In this document: one piece after another, positions 58,301 through 64,000 of the stretch
How the letters are laid out: each line of letters starts with the position of its first letter
Position numbering within the stretch: the stretch's first letter is position 1
Assembly: GCA_016199745.1 (NCBI GenBank)
Contig: JACQFZ010000071.1
Location: 1-64,000 of the forward strand
Direction: 5' to 3'
From: Gammaproteobacteria bacterium
GTDB lineage: Bacteria; Pseudomonadota; Gammaproteobacteria; Acidiferrobacterales; Sulfurifustaceae
DNA length: 64,000 bases
Notes under the pieces: generated by a model
Database searches by the model: none
Seen by the model: only the letters and a program-made list of their open reading frames with translations
Told to the model about the DNA's origin: nothing
Translations under genes and position numbers: made by a program

Positions 58301-61093
58301 AAGATGCGCATCGACCAGCGGTAAGTGCCGCGCTTGCAGCGCGTGCAACAGTTTTTCCAGCTCGGCGCAAGCGTCGGCCATCATCGGAATGCCAAGCGAG
58401 CGTGCGTTACCTTGTAAGGTATGAATCGAACGCATCAGGCTGCCGGTCGGCAGGCCGGTGCCACCGGCGCCGCGGAATCCGGCGATTTCGGTTTGAATGC
58501 TGCGAACGTGGCCGCGCGCTTCGTTGGTGAAAATTTCCAGCAGCGGCCCATCGAGCTTGGGCAACGGCTTACTTGTCGGCGTCGCCGGCTTGGTCGAAGC
58601 ACCGCGATTCTCTACTAGGTCGTGCGCACGCCGTTCCAGCGCGGCGATGTCGACATCGGGCGCCGGTCCGCCTTCGAGCTGCGCCACCATCAACGGCAGC
58701 ACTGCCAGCGATTGATCGATGATTTCGAACATCATTGGCGACGTTTGGATCTTGCCGTCGCGCACGTGGTTCAGCATGTTCTCGACCGACCAGGCGAACT
58801 CGGCGATGACCGTCGCGCCGACCATGCGGCCGCTGCCTTTTAACGTGTGATAGCCACGACGCACGTCGGCGAGGGCAGTATGATTGTCCGGCTTAGCGCG
58901 CCAGCCGGGATACTCGCGACCGATATTGCCGAGCACGTCGCGCGCGTCTTCGATAAAAATCTGCAGAATTTCTTCGTCGAAATCGTCGGCCGGTGCAGCG
59001 GGCGTCGGCTTTGCGGGCGGTGGCGACGCTGGTGCGGCAGCCGGAACTGACGACGGTACCGACGCACGCTGACCGAGAGCATCGCACGAGGCACGCAGCG
59101 TAAGCCGCACTTCAGCCGACAACGCCGACGGATCTTCGGCAACCAACTCAAGCAACCGATCCATCTCCGCAACAATCTGCCGGGTACGCTCCGGATCGTG
59201 GGTCAATTGCGTCGACACGTCGGTCAGTGCATTTTGTACCGCAGCAAATGCATCGGCGGCACTCGGCTCGGCCAGCCAAGCATCGAGGGACATACGCAAC
59301 GTCGTTAACGGATCGTTGCCGGCAGCACTGTGGCCACCCATCTTGCTCTGCACCGCCACACGCATTTCGCGCAGCGCGGATTCGATAAGCGGATCGAGAT
59401 TCTTGCGGCCGGCACGCAGACCATCGACGTAGGCGCCGATGGTGCCGATACAAACGGCGAGGCCGTCGAGAATCGCCGAATCCGCCGTCAGCGTCTTGCG
59501 GCGGATATCTTCGACGTGTTGTCGCGTCGCCGACGTCAGCTCGACCACGCGTTCGACGCCGAGCAATACTTCCAACGCGCCTTGAATCTGGCCCAACTGC
59601 TTTGGCACGTCGTCCAAACGCTCCAACTGCGTGTTGTGCGTCGCAAAACCTTCGAGCGCTTCTTCGATCTTGGTGAGGTTCACGCCGACTTCAGTCGCGA
59701 CCACACCCAGTAACTGCTTGTAGTCGCTCTCGGTCAGCTCGGCCTCGCTGACATCGATGTCCTCGACCGGTGGACCTTCGCTCGGGATGTACAACGACCG
59801 TAGCGCCACGATCGCTTGATCGATCTGGTGCTTCCAGTCGGCAACCGAACCATGGACATCGCGCGCACCGGCTTCGATCAGCACCAACGTTTCCGCCATC
59901 GGCATTGACGCCGCCGGCGGATTCTCGATCTGACCTTCGCCCAACGCCTCGCACGTCGCCAAGAATTCTTCGACCAGCCGCCGCAACAGCGGCATGCCCA
60001 TCATTTCGAGCGTGCCGGCCATCTTGCGCAGCAACTCGCGTAACGGCGCGAGCGACGCTGCGTCGGTCTGTCCCGAGTCGAACGCGCTCGCCAACAAGTC
60101 TTGTGCCTGCTCGATCTCTTTGGCGAGCACGCGCGACACCGATTCCATAACCTCGGGCGAGGATTGATCATCGCCCGCGTTCGGTTCGTCGTCGATGCGA
60201 CCAAGCAGCGCATCCAGGCCAAACGCCTGCTTGAGTTGACGAACCTTAGGACTGTCGGAGCCTACCTGCGCCAAGTCGAACAACACCGAACGCACCAACG
60301 CCTCGGACGAGCTACGTAACATCGACTTCTCGGCGCCGTCGACAATCTTTTTAATCTGTTGATCGACGCGCGCCAACAGCTTCTTACGTTCGGCGGTGGG
60401 TTCGAGATCGCCATCGATCATGCCCGCCAGCAAACCGCCGGCAACCCAGAATAATTGCTCGAGCACGCCCATGCCGGCCTGAAGCTGCAGCTCATCGAGC
60501 GCGCCGGCGATAGTCTGCAACGGCGGCTTGTCGTTGGTGTCGCGCAACCAGCTGAGCAACGCTCCTTGGAAGCTCGGGCGCAGTTGCCGCGCCAACGCCG
60601 CATAGTCGGCGTCGGTTAGACGCTCGCGTGGCGCCGCCGGTGTTGGCGGTCGCACGGAAAGATCGGGTTGAAAAAATTCGAGCTCGGACACCGGCTCCGC
60701 TTTGCGGGCGGCGCGCAACTCATTAAGTAAGGGTAAGTGCTTGAGCGGAACGTCGGGATAACCGACCTGCAACCGCGCCAAGTAATCGGGCAGGATGAGA
60801 ATGCCGCGGGTCAGCGCTTCGAGAACTTCGTGCGACGGCTCGACCTTCTCGTCGAACACCGACTCGGCCAGCGCTTCGACCTCGCGCGCCATCATGGCGG
60901 CGCCGTCGAGTTCGACCATCAACAACGTACCGACGACTTGATGCAAATGCGTAATACAAAAGCGCAGGCGAGCGCGATCGACCGGGTTCTCGACGAATTC
61001 CTCCAAGGCGACACGCGCCTGCTTGAGGGTCTCGTCGATTTCGTTTTTGACCCAGCCGAGTGTGCTGGGGTCGACCTTTCTGAACGTGCTCAT
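55310..61093 (-). CDS. chpA: ChpA-type multi-HPt CheA histidine kinase
   Basis: The 1,927-residue hub of Pil-Chp signalling, controlling twitching motility or cAMP in Pseudomonas. It has several HPt-like domains: an N-terminal one with ITHLHQVVG (about residue 49), and repeats with phospho-His motifs HTLKGSGRM (about 748), IHTLQGNAR (about 889) and ALHTLKGGARM (about 1093). A proline-rich linker follows (about 1190-1320). The P4 ATPase (IRNSLDHGIE, about 1500), a CheW-like P5 domain and a C-terminal receiver with VDIEMPRMDG (phospho-Asp about 1850) complete it. It phosphorylates the PilG/PilH regulators. Confidence 0.93.
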   Translation of the reverse strand: MSTFRKVDPSTLGWVKNEIDETLKQARVALEEFVENPVDRARLRFCITHLHQVVGTLLMVELDGAAMMAREVEALAESVFDEKVEPSHEVLEALTRGILILPDYLARLQVGYPDVPLKHLPLLNELRAARKAEPVSELEFFQPDLSVRPPTPAAPRERLTDADYAALARQLRPSFQGALLSWLRDTNDKPPLQTIAGALDELQLQAGMGVLEQLFWVAGGLLAGMIDGDLEPTAERKKLLARVDQQIKKIVDGAEKSMLRSSSEALVRSVLFDLAQVGSDSPKVRQLKQAFGLDALLGRIDDEPNAGDDQSSPEVMESVSRVLAKEIEQAQDLLASAFDSGQTDAASLAPLRELLRKMAGTLEMMGMPLLRRLVEEFLATCEALGEGQIENPPAASMPMAETLVLIEAGARDVHGSVADWKHQIDQAIVALRSLYIPSEGPPVEDIDVSEAELTESDYKQLLGVVATEVGVNLTKIEEALEGFATHNTQLERLDDVPKQLGQIQGALEVLLGVERVVELTSATRQHVEDIRRKTLTADSAILDGLAVCIGTIGAYVDGLRAGRKNLDPLIESALREMRVAVQSKMGGHSAAGNDPLTTLRMSLDAWLAEPSAADAFAAVQNALTDVSTQLTHDPERTRQIVAEMDRLLELVAEDPSALSAEVRLTLRASCDALGQRASVPSSVPAAAPASPPPAKPTPAAPADDFDEEILQIFIEDARDVLGNIGREYPGWRAKPDNHTALADVRRGYHTLKGSGRMVGATVIAEFAWSVENMLNHVRDGKIQTSPMMFEIIDQSLAVLPLMVAQLEGGPAPDVDIAALERRAHDLVENRGASTKPATPTSKPLPKLDGPLLEIFTNEARGHVRSIQTEIAGFRGAGGTGLPTGSLMRSIHTLQGNARSLGIPMMADACAELEKLLHALQARHLPLVDAHLGYFESFTGSVNDLVDAVASGMGASDDLTGRFDQIARSAKAEHESIELPEAPEINAAEIDDIVVADNADDGIELIGASEPTVDDESAYEVVEVAPAPPPIAATPIAPPPPAAPISAVPESVIDQELLEIFREEAADILNTVEQMVGAWRAQPDNMSPLPELKRALHTLKGGARMAGALDMGNLSHITESLLMQVESRTLTPGPVLFDLLEESHDLLVSMLGHIGSGEPQPGLDALTERLNAVAAGRPMVAERAAEPPVFAPAPPMAEEPAPTAATEPESESTSEPESEIDLEPVAEFEPEMLIDVPEPVIERSSPPPVIPAAPVAPPVVARPPEPTPRPVAPITPVPTSTPKVAAPVRIAAEAQDITPPPAEGEGIADRRGADRQGQGQGQIRVRTDLLNNLVNYAGEVSISRARMEQQIYGFRDNLAELRRNVTRFREQLRELEIQSESQILYRVESGETSGVDFDPLEFDRFSKLQQLTRSLTESLHDLTTIQLNMGAFVGEAETVLQQQARLNTDLQEGLMRTRMVEFSTQAARLRHIVRQTARDLGKRCELDIAGADVQIDRTVLERMIGPFEHMIRNSLDHGIESEADRVSLGKPPAGRITIHTAQEGSEIVIRFGDDGAGMNLDRIRAKAIERGLVTVDANLTEEDILQFVLLSGFSTAATITQVSGRGVGMDVVHSEVKQLGGSMVVKTEPGKGTTFHIRLPLTLSIAQALMVYVGEHQYAIPIASVANIIECPVEQLTKMSVGKHPLLNHNDQLYSYMNLGARLGITSTPSGRSSRKVPVLLARAGTRDVALHVDGLGGTREIVIKALGPQLVEIKGVSGATIMGDGRVVLILDIAGLWHSEDMLLRVEHSRLQAVEPAAPVRERPIVMVVDDSLTVRKVTGKHLQKRGFDVMVAKDGVDAVEQLRNAEPDLMLVDIEMPRMDGYELTGRVRSEARLKHIPIIMITSRAGAKHRQKAFELGVDMYMSKPYQEEELFKNIDALLAKGRIK

Positions 61094-61131
61094 GGCAATT
61101 AGTTAAGGATCCGCATCAGCGCACCAACTCC

Positions 61132-61152
61132 CCCTCTCCCTCCGGGAGAGGG
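61132..61152. repeat. REP-like palindrome, first of an inverted pair before chpA
   Basis: CCCTCTCCC (61132-61140) / GGGAGAGGG (61144-61152), loop TCC, followed by ATGGGGTGAGGGA. It faces the copy at 61206 in inverted orientation. Confidence 0.85.
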
Positions 61153-61205
61153 ATGGGGTGAGGGATGCGAATGATCTTCCCGTGCCCAATTTCCCTCACC
61201 CCCAA

Positions 61206-61228
61206 CCCCTCTCCCGGCGGGAGAGGGG
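61206..61228. repeat. REP-like palindrome, second of an inverted pair before chpA
   Basis: CCCCTCTCCC (61206-61215) / GGGAGAGGGG (61219-61228), loop GGC, preceded by TCCCTCACCCCCAA. Together with 61132 it forms a BIME-like inverted pair. Confidence 0.85.
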
Positions 61229-61238
61229 AGCGAATGGC

Positions 61239-63368
61239 TTAAGCCGGCAGCTTGAAGCCGGCGACCGACGCCTGCAATTCGCGCGCGAGGTCGGACAACT
61301 TACCGATGGACTCGGCCGTCTGCCGCGTACCGGTCGACGTGAGACTCGTCGTCTCTTGAATCTTCGCCATACTGGTCGACACGCCGGTCGCTGCTGCCGA
61401 CTGTTGATGCGCGTCGCGCGAGATCGACACAATCAGGCTCGAGAGCTGTTCCGACACCGATTCGATTTCGCCGAGCGATTGACCGGCGGCATCGGCGAGG
61501 CGCGTTGTTTCGACCACGCCGTTGGTGGCTTGCTCCATCGACGCCACCGCTTCGTTGGTGTCCGCTTGAATCGTCTTAACGAGGTCGGCGATCTGCTTGG
61601 TCGCTTCCGCCGAGCGTTCCGCGAGTCGTTGAACTTCGTCCGCGACCACCGCGAAGCCGCGGCCCGCTTCACCGGCCATGGCCGCTTGAATCGCCGCGTT
61701 CAGCGACAAGATGTTGGTTTGTTCGGCGATGTCGTTGATCAGCTCGACGATTTCACCGATCTGTTGCGACGACTCACCAAGACGCTTAATACGTTTCGCG
61801 GTCTCTTGAATCTGCTCGCGCATCGAGTCCATACCGCGGATCGTGTTCTGCACCGCCTCGGTTCCGCGCTTCGCCGTGTCGACCGAGCCGCGCGCCACTT
61901 CGGCCGCGGTTTCCGCCGACATCGCCACCTCGTTCATCGAGGTCGCCATTTCTTTCATCTTCACCGTCTGCTCGGTGATCTGCGCCGCTTGCCGCAGCGC
62001 CGCTTCGGTCAGCTCGGTCGCCGTTTGCCGCGCGTGCTCGGATGACACCGCCACCTGTTGCGACGCGTTTTTGATACGCGTTACTAGGTTGCGCATTTCG
62101 CGCACGGCGTAATTGATAGAGTCGGCGATCGCACCGGTGATTTGTTCGGTCACCTCCGGCTGAATCGTCAAGTCACCGTCGGCCAAGTCGCCCATTTCGT
62201 CGAGCAGCTTGAGAATGGCGTCCTGCGTCTGGCGGTTCTGCTCCATCGATTGTTTGGCACGTTCGCGGGCGTCGACAACCAACTTGAACGCCAACATGAT
62301 CATGAACGCCAAGGAGAAGACGGCGGCGACGATCGTCGCAATCTGCAGACCGATACGGGCTTGCGCCAAAGCGGTATAGGCATCGACCAACGAGCGCGAA
62401 CGCGCCAGCATCGGATCGGATAATTGGAACACCTGTTGGCTCGCGCGTTGCGACACGAACAACTCGGCGGCGCTGCCCAAAATGCCTTCGATGTGGGTAT
62501 TAATTTCACCGAACACGGTCGACGCTTCGTCTAACTTCGGCTCCAACGCCTTCGGAATCGACGTGCGCAACTTGGTCTCGGTTTCTTTAAAGAGTTTGGC
62601 GTCGCGACCGAACTGGGCCGCGGCGACACCGGATTCGACACCGCCTTGCGCGTACAAGTTAACGTCCTTGGCGATACGTTGCGACAACATGCCTTGGCGG
62701 CCGGCGAGGTACAGGTTGTCCTGCTTCATGCCGGATTCGGCGCCGAGCTCGACGATTTCGTCGGAGATCGATAGCAGCAGCGGCGCCATTTGGTTAATCG
62801 CGACCACGTGATCGTGCATCGCGAACAACGCTTTTTCTTGCGACAGAATTTGGTCGACTTCGACGCGCAGGCCTTCGGTCGGGCTCGGCGTCCACATGGT
62901 GATAACTTCTTTGAGCTCGGCGTCTTGGATAGCCTGCGGGCTCGACGTGATGTTTCTGGCCGGGTCGCCGGTACTCAAGGTGTTAATGATTTGATCGAAC
63001 AAGTCGCGCGACTCTTTCAGCGTCTTGAACGCGATCGGCTGACCGAGCACCGCTTCGCGCGCGTCCTTGGCGAGGCGTTGCGACAACATCAGCAGCTGCG
63101 ACGATTGCTCGATGTATTTGGCTTCGAGCTCGGCTTGGCGACCGTTGGAGATCAACAACCAAACCAGGGCGAAGATCGAGAACGAGAAACCACCCAAGAT
63201 GAATGGGAAGCCGGTGAATATGCTTTTGATTCGACCCAGCAGCGACGGACCGCTCTCTGCCGCCGCTTCGAATTCGGTGCTTGCCGGATCGGCAATGCGC
63301 GCATCGGCGAGGTCAATGATGTCCTCGGACGGTTGGTCGATTAAATTTTCTTTGGTTACTTTTGCCAT
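61239..63368 (-). CDS. pilJ: PilJ-type methyl-accepting chemotaxis protein
   Basis: A 709-residue transmembrane receptor of the Pil-Chp system. Membrane segments lie at about residues 54-76 and 345-372. The periplasmic part contains two PilJ-type repeats ([15 protein letters not shown] and [15 protein letters not shown]). A HAMP-like region and a C-terminal signalling domain with [18 protein letters not shown] follow. ATG at 63368 is preferred over 63374 because GAGG is at proper spacing. It sits between pilI and chpA with a repeat-bearing gap. Confidence 0.95.
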   Translation of the reverse strand: MAKVTKENLIDQPSEDIIDLADARIADPASTEFEAAAESGPSLLGRIKSIFTGFPFILGGFSFSIFALVWLLISNGRQAELEAKYIEQSSQLLMLSQRLAKDAREAVLGQPIAFKTLKESRDLFDQIINTLSTGDPARNITSSPQAIQDAELKEVITMWTPSPTEGLRVEVDQILSQEKALFAMHDHVVAINQMAPLLLSISDEIVELGAESGMKQDNLYLAGRQGMLSQRIAKDVNLYAQGGVESGVAAAQFGRDAKLFKETETKLRTSIPKALEPKLDEASTVFGEINTHIEGILGSAAELFVSQRASQQVFQLSDPMLARSRSLVDAYTALAQARIGLQIATIVAAVFSLAFMIMLAFKLVVDARERAKQSMEQNRQTQDAILKLLDEMGDLADGDLTIQPEVTEQITGAIADSINYAVREMRNLVTRIKNASQQVAVSSEHARQTATELTEAALRQAAQITEQTVKMKEMATSMNEVAMSAETAAEVARGSVDTAKRGTEAVQNTIRGMDSMREQIQETAKRIKRLGESSQQIGEIVELINDIAEQTNILSLNAAIQAAMAGEAGRGFAVVADEVQRLAERSAEATKQIADLVKTIQADTNEAVASMEQATNGVVETTRLADAAGQSLGEIESVSEQLSSLIVSISRDAHQQSAAATGVSTSMAKIQETTSLTSTGTRQTAESIGKLSDLARELQASVAGFKLPA

Positions 63369-63396
63369 TGTCATCTACCTCTACTCGTTATCTCTC

Positions 63397-63939
63397 CTAC
63401 GCCGCCACATGCTTGAATGTGACGCTCTCCGCTAGCGACCTCATGTCGAACACGCTCCATAGTTGGTCGTCCCTAATGAACGCCCCGTTCAAATGCGCCA
63501 TCACCGGATCTTCCATGTCAGGGAGTTTTTGCCGCTCGACGTCCTGGTCGAAGTGACGCAACCCCAATACCTCATGGACCAACAGACCGGCGTGAAGCTC
63601 GGGTATGTTCATCACCAACAAGCGGGCCTCATCATCTAAATGCACCGGCGGCTTGCCGAAGTATTCCGGCAAGTCGACGATCGTGATGAGATTCCCGCGG
63701 ATGTTCGCCACCCCCTTAATCCACGGCTTGGTGCTCGGCACCCAGGTAAATTCTGGGAACGGCAGCACTTCCAACACCTCGTCGAGCTGCGTAACTAACC
63801 GCAAATCGGCAATACGAAACGCAACGCCAGACCATAAGGTCGCCGCCTGCACTTCTTGCGGCAATCCCGGAGCGTTTTGGATGCTCTCCTGTTGGATCTT
63901 GCGCAGTAGCGCAATGGGGTCTTGGCGGGTACGAGCCAT
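63397..63939 (-). CDS. pilI: PilI-type CheW coupling protein
   Basis: A 180-residue CheW-domain protein (GVAFRIADLRLVTQLDEV, WIKGVANIRGNLITIVDLPEYFG) that links PilJ to ChpA. Its ATG overlaps the stop of the upstream response-regulator gene (TAATG). Genes pilH-pilI-pilJ-chpA follow the pseudomonad order. Confidence 0.93.
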   Translation of the reverse strand: MARTRQDPIALLRKIQQESIQNAPGLPQEVQAATLWSGVAFRIADLRLVTQLDEVLEVLPFPEFTWVPSTKPWIKGVANIRGNLITIVDLPEYFGKPPVHLDDEARLLVMNIPELHAGLLVHEVLGLRHFDQDVERQKLPDMEDPVMAHLNGAFIRDDQLWSVFDMRSLAESVTFKHVAA

Positions 63940-64000
63940 TAAAGGGCCTTTAATTTCTCGATCAACACTTTTTCGTTGATCGGTTTGACCAGATAGTCCT
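63939..64000 (-). CDS. pilH: Response regulator, 3' end only (PilH-like; gene continues right of the window)
   Basis: The last 20 codons read DYLVKPINEKVLIEKLKAL and stop, the end of a CheY-like receiver with the conserved lysine-proline (KP) after beta-5. Position immediately upstream of pilI, with overlapping stop/start, matches pilH of the pilGHIJ operon. The phospho-acceptor region is outside the window, so the symbol is by position. Confidence 0.75.
   Translation of the reverse strand, partial: DYLVKPINEKVLIEKLKAL

Overview
The window looks like a chromosomal segment of a free-living, GC-rich (by eye around 60%) gammaproteobacterium. The main clue is the block argC - DUF6776 gene - bactofilin - erpA - M23 peptidase - tyrS - 16S rRNA, whose order I recall from Pseudomonas. 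Further clues are an ATGA/GTGA-coupled trp operon, coq7 for ubiquinone synthesis and a Pil-Chp chemosensory operon. A Calvin/glycolysis cluster (tkt-gap-pgk-pyk-fba), phosphoglycolate phosphatase with ribulose-phosphate epimerase, an APS kinase and an Fe-S type APS reductase fit a deep-branching, possibly sulfur-oxidising or autotrophic lineage. No RuBisCO lies in the window, so that lifestyle is inference.

Layout. 1-800: 5' end of a 16S rRNA gene on the minus strand with its leader and a near-consensus rRNA promoter. 0.8-6.3 kb: tyrS, M23 peptidase, erpA, bactofilin, DUF6776 protein, argC. 6.4-12.6 kb: DctS/DctR-like two-component pair facing a dctPQM TRAP transporter, with the ruin of a second dctP between them. 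12.6-13.9 kb: tRNA-Gln beside a tRNA-like inverted-repeat element, then rpsI-rplM. 14-17.4 kb: 2Fe-2S protein, coq7, DUF885 protein, OsmC protein. 17.4-24.9 kb: TPR protein converging on the rpe-gph-trpE-trpG-(MFS)-trpD-trpC run. 25-33.6 kb: mixed genes including a ruined phosphoketolase, a cytochrome c lipoprotein with a 27-residue membrane peptide, purC, cysC and cysH. 33.8-42.7 kb: two unrelated fructose-bisphosphate aldolases back to back and the CBB/glycolysis cluster. 42.9-50.1 kb: six-gene Hyf/Hyc-like membrane complex. 50.2-54.2 kb: thioredoxin-like protein, PhnD-like binding protein, bioA and a choline-binding-protein homologue without a signal peptide. 54.2-64 kb: Pil-Chp operon, running off the right edge.

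The most interesting system is the Hyf-like complex. It keeps two antiporter-like subunits, the NuoH-like and HyfE-like membrane subunits and the proximal Fe-S cluster ligands of the small subunit. Its large subunit has lost all four cysteines that bind the Ni-Fe centre (now Ser, Ser, Ser, Gly), and there is no ferredoxin-like subunit, formate dehydrogenase or Hyp maturation gene nearby. It therefore cannot be an ordinary hydrogenase and resembles the poorly understood energy-converting hydrogenase-related (Ehr) complexes. It sits divergently beside the carbon-fixation/glycolysis cluster. The segment also carries many decaying genes (dctP copy, phosphoketolase, NlpC/P60-like fragment, choX-like) and a family of CCCTCTCCC/GGGAGAGGG palindromes.
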